DNA from: Aliarcobacter skirrowii CCUG 10374
Lineage (GTDB): Bacteria > Campylobacterota > Campylobacteria > Campylobacterales > Arcobacteraceae
DNA length: 64,000 nucleotides
Direction of reading: 5' to 3'
NCBI RefSeq assembly: GCF_003544835.1
Contig: NZ_CP032099.1
Coordinates: forward strand, 1,612,001 to 1,676,000
A model generated the notes under the pieces. It saw only the letters and a program-made list of their open reading frames with translations, did no database searches and was not told the DNA's origin. Both the position numbers and the translations under genes were made by a program. Of the stretch, positions 35,705 through 46,244 are shown piece by piece; the stretch's first letter is position 1, and each line of letters begins with the position of its first letter.

Positions 35705-36540
35705 TATTTAACTCCTTTTAACTTTTTATACTCTTCTTTTGTATTATCTTTTTTACCATTTACATAAATAGTTGGCGTTCCATTAATCAATAGTTTTTCA
35801 GCCATTAAAACCTCATCTTCTAAAGCTTTTTGATATTTTTCATCTTCAAGCTCTTTTAATGATATATTAGTTTTTAAAGCCTTATTAAAACTATTTAAGA
35901 TAAGTTTTCTATCTTCACTATTTACATCAAAATATTTTTCCCATCTTATCTCATAAGCTTTTTTTATAATATTTTTATCATCTTGTTTAGCTATTTCTAT
36001 TAGTTTTGATAGATCATTTGATGCTTTATGAATTCTTGTAAGTGGAAAAGCATAGTAGTATAAAGCAATATTCTCTTCATTTTTATTTACAAAATCTATA
36101 AGCTGTGGAATATAGTGTTGACAAAATGGGCATAATGGATCTGAAAAAACAACTAATCTATTTTTTGCGTTACTTTTTCCAGCAATTAATCTTGAATTAT
36201 CATAATAACTCTCATTTATATCAGGTGCAATATTAGAACCAAAAGAGGTACCACTTTTTAAATCAAAAAGTTCAGTGGTAACCACTTGATTATTTGAAAA
36301 CAGAATATCTTTTACTCTCATATTTCCATCTTGTGTATCTAAATCTAAATTTAGTACATATGCACTCCAATCACCTTTTATATCAAGTTTTTTCTTATAA
36401 AAAACCTCTACACTATTTAAAACAATATTTGGATTTTGACTCAATCTTTTTTTCTCAAACTCAATTACTAAGTTATCATTTGCAAAAACTACATTAAAAA
36501 AAATAGCAAAAAAAAGTGCCAATTTAAATATATTTTTCAT
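35704..36540 (-). CDS. Periplasmic thiol:disulfide interchange protein (DsbC/DsbG-like)
   Basis: Residues 1-20 (MKNIFKLALFFAIFFNVVFA) are a signal peptide. An N-terminal domain of about 100 residues precedes a thioredoxin-fold domain with VFSDPLCPFCQHYIPQLIDF; Cys137 and Cys140 form the CPFC redox pair, and LLINGTPTIYVNGK near the end holds the cis-Pro loop. The layout matches DsbC/DsbG and the dimeric Helicobacter protein HP0231. Whether it acts as isomerase or oxidase is not clear from sequence. It overlaps hemC by one base. Confidence 0.88.
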   Translation of the reverse strand: MKNIFKLALFFAIFFNVVFANDNLVIEFEKKRLSQNPNIVLNSVEVFYKKKLDIKGDWSAYVLNLDLDTQDGNMRVKDILFSNNQVVTTELFDLKSGTSFGSNIAPDINESYYDNSRLIAGKSNAKNRLVVFSDPLCPFCQHYIPQLIDFVNKNEENIALYYYAFPLTRIHKASNDLSKLIEIAKQDDKNIIKKAYEIRWEKYFDVNSEDRKLILNSFNKALKTNISLKELEDEKYQKALEDEVLMAEKLLINGTPTIYVNGKKDNTKEEYKKLKGVK

Positions 36541-36551
36541 AATCTCTCCTA

Positions 36552-38255
36552 TTAAATTTTTGGTTTTACTACAATTCTTTTAATATCAAAAAGCTCTTTT
36601 GCTTGATTTATCATCTTTGTATCTAAAAGATCTTTTACCTCAAGCTCTTTTTGATTTAAGCTTTCAACACTACTATCCAAACTACTTGCAACACAACCTG
36701 AACTTGTAGCAAAACTCTCCTCTTCTTTAGGATTTAAAACTTCATTTAGCTCTTTTATTGGCTTTGATGTTTCGTTTATGGTGGCATCATCCTTTTTAAA
36801 ATCTATTTTAGTATTTACTCCAAAAATATCACAAGTAAATGTTTTGATTAGATTAAAATGTTTATATAAAAAGTTTCTATCCTCATCTTTTGCATAAGAT
36901 ACAATGTTTAAAGTCTCATTTTCAAAACCATTATAAATAAAATTTCTCTCAAAACACTCTCCAAGTTCACTACTTCTATCGTAAAGCTTCTCAATTAAGA
37001 TTTGATACTTATCCATAAAAATATCACTCTCTTCTTCAATAGCCTCATAAACAACTTCATCAACATCAGTTGTAACAACTTGTGCTTCTAAACTTTTTTG
37101 AACTACTTGAGGATTTGTTTTTGTTTCTATTTTTAATTCTTTTTTTGATTCAATTATTTGCTCAATTTTTTTATCAGGAATTGGTTTTATAGATTCAACT
37201 TGATTTAAAATCTCATCAATACTTTTTAAATTTGTAGCCTCTATAAGTTTCATAAAAGTTAAAATAAGAACAAAACTATCATCACTATTAAGAGATAAAA
37301 GGTGTTTTGAATCACCAATTATTCTAAAAAATCTCTCATAAAAAAATGTATTAAATCTGCTATCTTTTTCAAGCATTGCAGTTTTTAAATAGTTTGTCAT
37401 CTCATTTAAAATCTGATTTGCTTCATAATTTTGCAACTCTTCTAAAAGTGGATTAAAATCATCTTTATTTAAAACTGTTTTAAATATTTTATCCATCATT
37501 TGTGGATCAATAAGTCCTAACATATCAACAACACTTGCAACATCTATATTTGCTTTTGAAAAAATTATAGCCTGATCAAGAAGTGTTAATGTATCTCTTA
37601 AGCTTCCTTGTCCACTTTTTGCAATAATCTCAAGTGCTTGTTTTTCAAAAGATATCTGCTCTTTATTTAAAATTGATGAAATATGATTTACAACATCACT
37701 TTGAGAAATTTTATTAAATCTAAAGTGCTGTGTTCTACTTAAAATTGTAGCTGGTAATTTTAATGCATCTGTAGTTGCAAGTATAAATTTTACAAATCCT
37801 GGAGGCTCTTCAAGAGTTTTTAAAAGTGCATTAAATGCTTGAGGTGTAAGCATATGAACCTCATCGATTATAAAAACTTTAAATCTAGCACTACTTGGTT
37901 TATACTTTGTATGCTCTATTAAATCTTTTATATCATCAATTCCTCTATTACTAGCAGCATCCATCTCTATAATATCAAGATGTCTTCCACTATTTGCACT
38001 AAGGCAGTGTTCACAAACTTCACAAGGTTTGCTAGTAGGTCCTTTTTCACATAAAAATGATTTTGCCATTATTCTTGCTGTACTTGTTTTTCCACTTCCT
38101 CTTAATCCTGAAAACAAATAAGCATGAGATAATCTATTTGAATCTAAAGCCAAAGATAGTGTTTGAGAAATTGTAGTTTGTCCTACTAAATCTTCAAATC
38201 TTCTTGGTCTATATTTTAGAGCTAAAACTCTATTTTCTACTATATTTTCACTCAT
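36552..38255 (-). CDS. dnaX: DNA polymerase III subunit gamma/tau
   Basis: DnaX is the clamp-loader ATPase of the replicative polymerase. The 567 residues open with ALKYRPRRFEDLVGQTTISQ, then AYLFSGLRGSGKTSTARIMA (Walker A), a four-Cys zinc module in FLCEKGPTSKPCEVCEHC, FIIDEVHMLTPQAFNALLKT (Walker B) and ATTDALKLPATILSRTQHF. The C-terminal 200 residues are poorly conserved, as usual for tau ends. It overlaps murI by 4 bases. Confidence 0.97.
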   Translation of the reverse strand: MSENIVENRVLALKYRPRRFEDLVGQTTISQTLSLALDSNRLSHAYLFSGLRGSGKTSTARIMAKSFLCEKGPTSKPCEVCEHCLSANSGRHLDIIEMDAASNRGIDDIKDLIEHTKYKPSSARFKVFIIDEVHMLTPQAFNALLKTLEEPPGFVKFILATTDALKLPATILSRTQHFRFNKISQSDVVNHISSILNKEQISFEKQALEIIAKSGQGSLRDTLTLLDQAIIFSKANIDVASVVDMLGLIDPQMMDKIFKTVLNKDDFNPLLEELQNYEANQILNEMTNYLKTAMLEKDSRFNTFFYERFFRIIGDSKHLLSLNSDDSFVLILTFMKLIEATNLKSIDEILNQVESIKPIPDKKIEQIIESKKELKIETKTNPQVVQKSLEAQVVTTDVDEVVYEAIEEESDIFMDKYQILIEKLYDRSSELGECFERNFIYNGFENETLNIVSYAKDEDRNFLYKHFNLIKTFTCDIFGVNTKIDFKKDDATINETSKPIKELNEVLNPKEEESFATSSGCVASSLDSSVESLNQKELEVKDLLDTKMINQAKELFDIKRIVVKPKI

Positions 38256-39034
38256 ATTTTACACTCGCTTAGCTCATATTTACTATCTTTTAAAATAAAT
38301 TTTACCTTATCGAAATTTATCTTACTACTATATAAAATAGTGATATTTGAGCTATGTCTTCCATAATCTTTTAATAAACTTAGTTCAAATAATCTTTTTG
38401 CAACTGCATTTGCTGAATCAAAAAGTGTTATATTGTTATTAAAAAATGAGCTTATTTCATCTTTAATTATTGGATAGTGTGTGCAACCTAAAACTAAACT
38501 ATCAATATTTTTATCTTTTAAAGGTTCTAAATATAGTTTTAGCATCTCTTTTGTTTTAGGATTATTTACCTCTCCATCTTCTATCTCTTTTGCTAAACCA
38601 GAACAAGGAATATGGTACAAATTTAACTTTTTACCTTTTGTCAAATTTGCAACTAACTCTTTATATTTTTCACCATTTATTGTAGATGGTGTTCCCATAA
38701 TAGCAATATTTGAATTTTTTGAAAAATTTATAGCAGGCTTGAGTGCTGGTTCAACTCCAATAATTGGTAAATCTTTAAACTTCTCTCTTAAATGTTTTAT
38801 TGCAACAGATGTTGCAGTATTACAAGCAATAACTAAAATATCAATTTTATAATTATCTAATAAGTAGTTTGTAATATCATCACATCTTTTTAAAATAATT
38901 GATTTTTCTTTCTCTCCATAAGGAGTATATAATGTATCTGCAACATAAAAAAACTCTGTGTGATTTACCATTTTTACGATAGAATTTAGTATTGTTAATC
39001 CGCCAATACCTGAGTCAAAAAGTCCTACTCTCAA
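38252..39034 (-). CDS. murI: Glutamate racemase
   Basis: MurI makes D-glutamate for peptidoglycan. The 260-residue protein has VGLFDSGIGGLTILNSI, FYVADTLYTPYGEK, the first catalytic Cys in LVIACNTATSVAIKHLREKF, IIGVEPALKPAI and the second Cys in LVLGCTHYPIIKDEI. The start is a TTG with AAGGA 6 bases upstream. It is the first gene of a murI-dnaX pair. Confidence 0.97.
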   Translation of the reverse strand: MRVGLFDSGIGGLTILNSIVKMVNHTEFFYVADTLYTPYGEKEKSIILKRCDDITNYLLDNYKIDILVIACNTATSVAIKHLREKFKDLPIIGVEPALKPAINFSKNSNIAIMGTPSTINGEKYKELVANLTKGKKLNLYHIPCSGLAKEIEDGEVNNPKTKEMLKLYLEPLKDKNIDSLVLGCTHYPIIKDEISSFFNNNITLFDSANAVAKRLFELSLLKDYGRHSSNITILYSSKINFDKVKFILKDSKYELSECKI

Positions 39035-39101
39035 ACTATTCCTTATTTAATTTTTTCGCAAAATTATAGCTAAAAAACGATAAGAAACAGTCAAGTTTTA
39101 A

Positions 39102-39121
39102 GCAAAAGGAAGGGTTTCCTT
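39102..39121 (-). terminator. Possible weak terminator after gdhA
   Basis: AAGGAA (39106-39111) and TTCCTT (39116-39121) pair with a 4-base loop on the minus strand, then TTTTGC. The stem is short and the T run only four bases, so this is tentative. Confidence 0.35.
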
Positions 39122-39135
39122 AAGCTATATTTTTA

Positions 39136-40503
<1,368 letters not shown>

Positions 40504-40520
40504 TCAAATTTCGGGAAACA

Positions 40521-40526
40521 ATCTTA
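40521..40526 (-). promoter_or_regulatory. Possible -10 box of gdhA
   Basis: TAAGAT on the minus strand within CTGGTAAGATTGTTTCCC is a near-consensus -10 box about 33 bases from the gdhA ATG. Confidence 0.35.
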
Positions 40527-40627
40527 CCAGAGGTTTTATTTGATTTTGCTGAAAAAGATGTAAAATATCTACAAATTTGTAAATATTTTACATTTATATA
40601 CATTTTTAAGAAGATTTTAAGTAACTA

Positions 40628-41950
40628 TTACTCATTCATTGAGGCAAAAAACTCATCATTATTTTTTGTTTTTTGCATTTTTGGATATAAAAATTTAAGA
40701 ACATCAACTTCATCCATCTCTGCCATTGCATTTCTTAATATCCATGTTTTTTGTAAAATATCAGGGCTTAAAAGAAGTTCCTCTTTTCTAGTTCCTGATT
40801 TAACAATATCAATAGCTGGATAAACTCTTTTATTAGCTGCATTTCTACTTAATACAACCTCAGAGTTTCCTGTTCCTTTGAACTCTTCAAAAATAACTTC
40901 ATCCATTTTTGAACCAGTATCAATAAGTGCAGTTGATATAATTGTAAGGCTTCCGCCCTCCTCTATATTTCTTGCAGCTCCAAAAAATCTTTTTGGTTTG
41001 TGTAAAGCATTTGCATCAACTCCACCTGAAAGAACTTTTCCAGATGATGGTGTTACAGTATTATAAGCTCTTGCTAATCTTGTAATAGAGTCAAGTAAAA
41101 TTACAACATCTTTTTTCATCTCTACAACTCTTTTTGCTTTTTCAATAACAATTTCAGCAACTCTAACATGATTGTGTGCTGGTAAGTCAAATGTTGAACT
41201 ATATACTTCACCTTTTACACTTCTTTGCATATCAGTAACCTCTTCAGGTCTTTCATCAATTAATAGAACCATTAAAGTAACTTCTGGATGATTTTTTGAT
41301 ATTGCGTGTGCTAACTCTTTTAAAAGTTCTGTTTTACCAGTTTTTGGAGGTGCCACTATTAAACTTCTTTGTCCTTTCCCCATTGGAGCAAAAAGATCCA
41401 AAACTCTCCCTGTTAATTTTTGTGAATCAAATTCAAACTTAAATTTTGTAGTAGAGTATAAAGGAGTTAAATTATCAAATAGAGGTCTATTTTTAGAATC
41501 TTTTACTGGTAGATAATTTATTGCTTCAATTTTAAGTAGTGCATTATATTTCTCACTATCTTTGTTTGGTGGTCTAACTTGCCCTGTAACAATATCACCT
41601 GTTCTTAATGCAAATTTTCTAATTTGTGTAGCACTAACATATGAGTCATTTGATGTATCAGAAAAATTTCCATCAATTGCTCTTAAAAAACCAAATCCAC
41701 CCTCTTTTATCTCTAAAATACCAGTAAATAATATGAAGCCACCTGCATCAATTTGAGAAGCAAGTATCATAAACATTAAATCTTGTCTTTTTAACTCTTG
41801 AGGATTTTCAACTTCAAGTTCATTTGCAATATCAATTAGAGTCTCAAGAGGAAGTTCTCTTAATTGTTCTATCCTATAACCTTCAACAGGTACATGGGTT
41901 CTTGTTTTTTTTGTAGTTTTCGTTTTTTGTTCTTCTTTAGATTCTTCCAT
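40628..41950 (-). CDS. rho: Transcription termination factor Rho
   Basis: Rho is the RNA-dependent ATPase that ends transcripts. After a charged Lys/Thr-rich start of about 25 residues it has the RNA-binding domain ([40 protein letters not shown]) and the ATPase domain: [20 protein letters not shown] (Walker A), [38 protein letters not shown] (Walker B), [20 protein letters not shown] and [19 protein letters not shown]. The 440-residue length is normal. Confidence 0.98.
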   Translation of the reverse strand: MEESKEEQKTKTTKKTRTHVPVEGYRIEQLRELPLETLIDIANELEVENPQELKRQDLMFMILASQIDAGGFILFTGILEIKEGGFGFLRAIDGNFSDTSNDSYVSATQIRKFALRTGDIVTGQVRPPNKDSEKYNALLKIEAINYLPVKDSKNRPLFDNLTPLYSTTKFKFEFDSQKLTGRVLDLFAPMGKGQRSLIVAPPKTGKTELLKELAHAISKNHPEVTLMVLLIDERPEEVTDMQRSVKGEVYSSTFDLPAHNHVRVAEIVIEKAKRVVEMKKDVVILLDSITRLARAYNTVTPSSGKVLSGGVDANALHKPKRFFGAARNIEEGGSLTIISTALIDTGSKMDEVIFEEFKGTGNSEVVLSRNAANKRVYPAIDIVKSGTRKEELLLSPDILQKTWILRNAMAEMDEVDVLKFLYPKMQKTKNNDEFFASMNE

Positions 41951-42060
41951 AAAAGTTGTTACCTTTGATTTTAGATAGAAATATATCTATTTTTTGTAGT
42001 TTTTTGTAGCTTTGTAATAAAGTAAAGTGAAATTTTAATTAATATTTTATAATTTGTCAA

Positions 42061-42095
42061 GAAAAAAGAAAAAGAGGCAGTTACTGCCTCTTTTG
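42061..42095 (-). terminator. Rho-independent terminator of the peroxiredoxin gene
   Basis: AAAGAGGCAG (42071-42080) and CTGCCTCTTT (42084-42093) form a perfect 10-bp stem with a 3-base loop. On the minus strand it is followed by TTCTTTTTTC. The prx stop codon is about 20 bases upstream. Confidence 0.9.
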
Positions 42096-42112
42096 TAAAG
42101 ATAAATTAAATA

Positions 42113-42709
42113 TTATAATTTTTCTGAATTTTTTCCTAAGTATTCAGCAACACCATCTTTGTCTGCTTTCATACCTTCGTCACCTTTTTGCCATCCAGCT
42201 GGACAAACTTCTCCATGCTCGTTAGTAAATAACATTGCATCTACCATCCTAATCATCTCATCAACATTTCTTCCAAGTGGTAAGTCATTGATTACTGCAT
42301 GTCTAATTGTTCCATCTTTATCAATTAAGAAAGATCCTCTTAATGCAACTGATTCACCAAATAATACATCATAATCTTTTGCAATTTGTTTTGTAATATC
42401 AGCAACCATTGGGAATTTTACTCTTCCAATACCACCATTTGCAACTGGTGTTTCTCTCCATGCAAAGTGTGAGAATTGAGAGTCAATTGAACAACCAATT
42501 ACTTGAATTCCTCTATCTTCAAACTCTTTAATTCTGTTTGAGAATGCAATAATTTCTGATGGACAAACGAAAGTAAAGTCTAAAGGCCAGAAAAATAGTA
42601 CCGCACCTTTTTCTCCAATATTTTTGTATAGATTGAAATCTTCTACTATCATTCCATCTGCTAAAACAGCTGTAGCTGTAAAATCAGGAGCTTTTTTTGT
42701 AACTAACAT
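42113..42709 (-). CDS. 2-Cys peroxiredoxin (AhpC/TSA family)
   Basis: The enzyme reduces hydrogen peroxide and organic peroxides. The 198 residues are typical. FFWPLDFTFVCPSEIIAFSN holds the peroxidatic Cys49; FTNEHGEVCPAGWQKGDEG the resolving Cys169. GGIGRVKFPMVADITKQIAK and RGSFLIDKDGTIRH are also conserved. The gene is divergent from the ferredoxin gene; a palindrome at 42799-42817 in the shared gap could be an operator for a peroxide or iron regulator. In Campylobacter the equivalent gene is called ahpC or tsa. Confidence 0.96.
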   Translation of the reverse strand: MLVTKKAPDFTATAVLADGMIVEDFNLYKNIGEKGAVLFFWPLDFTFVCPSEIIAFSNRIKEFEDRGIQVIGCSIDSQFSHFAWRETPVANGGIGRVKFPMVADITKQIAKDYDVLFGESVALRGSFLIDKDGTIRHAVINDLPLGRNVDEMIRMVDAMLFTNEHGEVCPAGWQKGDEGMKADKDGVAEYLGKNSEKL

Positions 42710-42798
42710 TTTTAATCCTTTTGTAATAAATTTTAAATTGATGGTGGAATTTTAACAAAAAAAATTTAGAAATAGCTTAAATATAAAAAAGTTTTTTA

Positions 42799-42817
42799 AA
42801 AGATAAAAATTATCTTT
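42799..42817. promoter_or_regulatory. Palindrome between peroxiredoxin and ferredoxin genes
   Basis: AAAGATAA (42799-42806), AAA, then TTATCTTT (42810-42817) form a perfect 8-bp inverted repeat with a 3-base centre. The site lies between the two divergent genes, and its GATAA...TTATC arms resemble Fur/PerR-type operators. A chance palindrome in AT-rich DNA is possible. Confidence 0.4.
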
Positions 42818-42875
42818 AATAATATTTTTATTTTTACTTAGCTAAAGTTTCTAAAAAAATTATGGAGATATTAAT

Positions 42876-43148
42876 ATGGCAGTTTTAATTACTGATATTT
42901 GTATAAGCTGTGATGCTTGTTTAGATGAGTGTCCAGTTGGAGCAATTGTTGATAATGATGATAACCCAACAGGTGAAGATATTTATTATGTATATAAAGA
43001 TAAATGTGTAGAGTGCGTTGGACACAATGATGCACCTGCATGTGCTGATGCTTGTCCTACAGAGGGTTGTATAGTTTGGGATGAAGCAGGTTCTAGTAAA
43101 ATTGAGAAAGATGATAGAGGAGCTGCTGGAGAACCAGTAGTTGAATAA
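42876..43148 (+). CDS. 2[4Fe-4S] ferredoxin
   Basis: This 90-residue electron carrier has Cys9, 12, 15 and 19 in ICISCDACLDECPVGAI, and Cys44, 47, 56 and 60 in CVECVGHNDAPACADACPT. The eight residues between the second and third Cys of the second cluster mark the Allochromatium/YfhL type, which has low-potential clusters. GGAGATATTA precedes the ATG. The partner enzyme is not evident from the neighbourhood. Confidence 0.95.
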   Translation: MAVLITDICISCDACLDECPVGAIVDNDDNPTGEDIYYVYKDKCVECVGHNDAPACADACPTEGCIVWDEAGSSKIEKDDRGAAGEPVVE

Positions 43149-43160
43149 TTATTAAAAAAC

Positions 43161-43189
43161 TTGCTTTTTTATAAGATTTCAGATATAAT
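43161..43189 (+). promoter_or_regulatory. Promoter of the ndk-DUF177-rpmF-plsX-fabH genes
   Basis: TTGCTT (43161-43166) and TATAAT (43184-43189) are separated by 17 bases, a textbook sigma-70 arrangement, 33 bases ahead of the ndk ATG. Confidence 0.7.
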
Positions 43190-43221
43190 CCGCGACTTAA
43201 AAAAATAAAGAGGAATTAAAG

Positions 43222-43635
43222 ATGGAAAGAACACTATCAATTATTAAACCAGATGCAGTAGCAAAAAATGTTGTAGGAAAAATCTTAGACAGATTTGAAA
43301 GTGCTGGTTTAAAAATTGCAGCTACTAAAAAAATGCAATTAAGCAAAGCTGATGCTGAAGCTTTTTATGCAGTTCATGCAAGTAGACCTTTTTTCAAAGA
43401 TTTAGTTGAATTTATGATCTCTGGACCAGTTGTAGTTTCAGTTTTAGAAGGTGAAAATGCAATGGCAAAAAATAGAGAGTTAATGGGTGCAACAAATCCA
43501 AAAGAAGCAGCAGCTGGAACAATTAGAGCTGATTTTGCTGAATCAATTGATGCAAATGCAGTTCACGGAAGTGACTCATTAGAAAATGCTGCAATCGAAA
43601 TTGCATTTTTCTTCTCACAAAGAGAGATTTGTTAA
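43222..43635 (+). CDS. ndk: Nucleoside diphosphate kinase
   Basis: Ndk exchanges phosphate between nucleoside di- and triphosphates. The 137-residue protein begins [20 protein letters not shown], has [18 protein letters not shown] and [20 protein letters not shown], and carries the phosphorylated His115 in [26 protein letters not shown] lies before the ATG. It is first in a five-gene run ending with fabH. Confidence 0.98.
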   Translation: MERTLSIIKPDAVAKNVVGKILDRFESAGLKIAATKKMQLSKADAEAFYAVHASRPFFKDLVEFMISGPVVVSVLEGENAMAKNRELMGATNPKEAAAGTIRADFAESIDANAVHGSDSLENAAIEIAFFFSQREIC

Positions 43636-43641
43636 TAAACT

Positions 43642-44016
43642 ATGAAAATAGAGTTTAAAAAAGTACCACAAGATAAAAAAGATTTAAAAGTATCTTTTGA
43701 TTCAGTAAATATTGAAGGTACTTTTTGTAGAATTTCACCTAGTTTAGTAAAAATAGAAGCAAAACTTACAGGTGAAGTTTTAGTTGATTGTTCTAGATGT
43801 CCTAAAGATATAGAGTTAAAGTTAAATGAAGATTTAAATCTTCTTATATCAAATGGTATTTTTAAAGGCATAGAGGATGATTTTTTAGTAATTGAAGTTG
43901 ATGAAATTATTGATTTTGATGAAATTATTAAAAGTGAAATAAATAGTATAAAAAGTGATTACTATTTATGTAGTGATTGCAAAAATGACAACACTAATTT
44001 TGAAAAAGAATTTTAA
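43642..44016 (+). CDS. DUF177 (YceD-family) protein
   Basis: A 124-residue protein of the DUF177 family, which regularly precedes rpmF, as here, and is linked to 23S rRNA processing in some bacteria. SPSLVKIEAKLTGEVLVDCS is the usual core, followed by RCPKDIELKLNEDLNLLI. A Cys pair in CSRCP and another in YYLCSDCKND could bind zinc. It starts 6 bases after ndk and its stop is 12 bases before rpmF. Confidence 0.85.
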   Translation: MKIEFKKVPQDKKDLKVSFDSVNIEGTFCRISPSLVKIEAKLTGEVLVDCSRCPKDIELKLNEDLNLLISNGIFKGIEDDFLVIEVDEIIDFDEIIKSEINSIKSDYYLCSDCKNDNTNFEKEF

Positions 44017-44028
44017 AAGGAGAATAAT

Positions 44029-44181
44029 ATGGCAGTACCAAAAAGAAGAGTTTCACACTCAAGAGCGGCTAAAAGAAGAACACATTATAAAATTACACTT
44101 AAAAAACCTGTAAAAGATAGTGATGGTTCTTGGAAAATGCCTCATATGGTTAATCCAAACACTGGTGAATATAAAAACTAA
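44029..44181 (+). CDS. rpmF: 50S ribosomal protein L32
   Basis: The 50-residue protein begins [20 protein letters not shown] and ends [14 protein letters not shown], the standard L32 start and end. AAAAGGAGAATAAT is the ribosome binding site. The zinc-ribbon Cys pairs found in many L32 proteins are missing (no Cys at all), so this is the Cys-free form. The stop codon overlaps the plsX start (TAATG), suggesting coupling. Confidence 0.97.
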   Translation: MAVPKRRVSHSRAAKRRTHYKITLKKPVKDSDGSWKMPHMVNPNTGEYKN

Positions 44182-45212
44182 TGATAAGAATAGCAATAGA
44201 TGCAATGGGCGGGGACTTCGGTCCTGAGCCAATTATAGAAGGGCTTATATTAGCCATTAGAAACAACAATAACTTTACAGCACTTGCTGTTGGTGATAAA
44301 GATATTTTATCAAAACTAATCCCTACTACCTTTTTAAATAGAATTGAAATTATTGATACTAAAGATGTAATTAGTATGAATGATCATGCAACTGATGCAT
44401 TAAAAAGAAAAGAGTCAACAATTTATAAAGCAATTGAATTAGTTCGTGAAGGAAAAGCTGATGCTGTTGTATCTGCTGGACATTCAGGAGCTACTATGTC
44501 TTTGGCTACTTTAAGAATTGGAAGAATCAAAGGTGTAAGTAGACCTGCAATTGCTACACTAATGCCTACAAGTGAAAATCAAAATACTTTAGTACTTGAT
44601 GTTGGAGCAAATGTAGATAGTGATGCTAAAAATTTATTTGAATTTGCAGTTATGGGTCAAGCTTATGCTCAAACTGTATTAAGATTAGATGAACCAATAG
44701 TGGGACTTTTAAGTAATGGTGAAGAGGAGAGCAAGGGTAACGAAGTTACGAAAGAAGCTTATAAACTAATCTCTAAAATTCCAAACTTTGCTGGTAATGT
44801 TGAAGGTAATGATATTTTCAAAGGAACTGTTGATGTTGTTGTTTGTGATGGTTTTGTAGGAAATATTCTATTAAAAACAGCAGAAGGTGTTGCTGATACA
44901 ATTAGTAAAATTATGAAAAAAGATTTAAAGCGTTCTTTAATTGCAATTACTGGTGCAGTTTTAATGAGAAAAGTATTTAAAAATCTAAAAGTAAAGGTTG
45001 ATTATGCTGAATATGGTGGAGCACCATTACTTGGAGTTAAAGCACCTGTTATTATATCTCATGGAAAATCAAATCCAAAAGCTATAAAAAATGCAATATT
45101 TCAATCACTTTTATCTGCTAGTTCAAATCTTGAAGATATTATTGAGAAGAGATTAGCAAAATATTCTGCTAAAGAAGAGAGTAATTGCGAAACAACTGCA
45201 ACTACTTTATAA
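44181..45212 (+). CDS. plsX: Phosphate acyltransferase PlsX
   Basis: PlsX makes acyl phosphate from acyl-ACP for phospholipid synthesis. The 343 residues begin [20 protein letters not shown] and include [15 protein letters not shown]-like [60 protein letters not shown] and [20 protein letters not shown]. It follows rpmF without a gap and precedes fabH by 14 bases. Confidence 0.97.
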   Translation: MIRIAIDAMGGDFGPEPIIEGLILAIRNNNNFTALAVGDKDILSKLIPTTFLNRIEIIDTKDVISMNDHATDALKRKESTIYKAIELVREGKADAVVSAGHSGATMSLATLRIGRIKGVSRPAIATLMPTSENQNTLVLDVGANVDSDAKNLFEFAVMGQAYAQTVLRLDEPIVGLLSNGEEESKGNEVTKEAYKLISKIPNFAGNVEGNDIFKGTVDVVVCDGFVGNILLKTAEGVADTISKIMKKDLKRSLIAITGAVLMRKVFKNLKVKVDYAEYGGAPLLGVKAPVIISHGKSNPKAIKNAIFQSLLSASSNLEDIIEKRLAKYSAKEESNCETTATTL

Positions 45213-45226
45213 TGAAGGATTAATTT

Positions 45227-46225
45227 ATGATATATGCAGCTTTTAGATCTATTGGTGCTTACATTCCACCAAAGATTATGACAAATGCAGACTTTGAAAA
45301 AATTATTGATACTACTGATGAGTGGATTACAAGAAGAACAGGTATAAAAGAGAGAAGATTAGCTGAAAAAGAGGAAGCTTCTTCTGATTTAGGAGCAAGA
45401 GCTGCTGAACTTGCTATACAAAGAGCAAATATATCAAAAGATGAGATTGATTTGATTATTTGTGCAACTGTTACTCCTGATTACTTATGTATGCCTTCAA
45501 CTGCTTGTTTGATTGCATCTAAAATTGGTATTACAAATGTTATGGCATTTGATGTTAGTGCTGCTTGTACAGGATTTGTATATATTTTAAATATTGCAAA
45601 AGCATTTATTGAGTCAGGTTTGAAGAAAAATGTTTTGATTATTGGTGCTGAGAAATATAGTTCAATTTTAAACTATGAAGATAGAACGACTTGTTTTATA
45701 TTTGGAGATGGCGCTGGAGCTGCAATTATTAGTGCTACAGATGATAAAAGCGAAGCTATTATTGATGTTAGTTGCTCTAGTGATGGAACTTATGAAGATT
45801 TAATAAAAACAGCTGGTGGAGGGAGTAAACATCCTTGTTCTCAAGAGGTTTTAGATGCAAAAATGGCATGTATCTCTATGAAGGGGAATGAGACTTTTAA
45901 ACTAGCTGTTAAAACTTTAACTTCAGATGTACAAGAGATGATGAAAAGACATAATTTATCAAATGAAGATATAAATCATTTTATTCCTCACCAAGCGAAC
46001 TATAGAATTATAAAAGCAGTTGGAGAAGCTTTGAATTTAACAGATGAACAAACTGTTGTAACTGTTGATAAATATGCAAATACTTCAGCCGCATCAATTC
46101 CTATGGCTATGAATTATGCTTTTGAGCAAGGTAGAATTAAAGCTGGTGATACAGTCTTATTTGATGCCTTTGGTGGTGGTCTTACATGGGGATCAGCTCT
46201 ATTTAAATTCTCACCTAAAAAATAG
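45227..46225 (+). CDS. fabH: 3-oxoacyl-ACP synthase III (FabH)
   Basis: FabH starts fatty acid synthesis by joining acetyl-CoA and malonyl-ACP. The 332-residue enzyme has TTDEWITRRTGIKERRLAEK, the active-site Cys114 in DVSAACTGFVYILNIA, His in INHFIPHQANYRIIKAVGEA and Asn in VDKYANTSAASIPMAMNYA. The C-terminus DAFGGGLTWGSALFKF is typical. The stop codon lies inside a long palindrome that probably ends the operon. Confidence 0.98.
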   Translation: MIYAAFRSIGAYIPPKIMTNADFEKIIDTTDEWITRRTGIKERRLAEKEEASSDLGARAAELAIQRANISKDEIDLIICATVTPDYLCMPSTACLIASKIGITNVMAFDVSAACTGFVYILNIAKAFIESGLKKNVLIIGAEKYSSILNYEDRTTCFIFGDGAGAAIISATDDKSEAIIDVSCSSDGTYEDLIKTAGGGSKHPCSQEVLDAKMACISMKGNETFKLAVKTLTSDVQEMMKRHNLSNEDINHFIPHQANYRIIKAVGEALNLTDEQTVVTVDKYANTSAASIPMAMNYAFEQGRIKAGDTVLFDAFGGGLTWGSALFKFSPKK

Positions 46226-46244
46226 TTTTAAAACTATTTTTTAG
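46215..46244. terminator. Bidirectional terminator covering both convergent stop codons
   Basis: CTAAAAAATAGTTTT (46215-46229) is followed directly by its exact reverse complement (46230-46244), a 30-base perfect palindrome. It contains the fabH stop (46223-46225) and the stop of the opposite gene (46241-46243). Both strands end the stem in a T run, so it can end both convergent transcripts. Confidence 0.75.
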
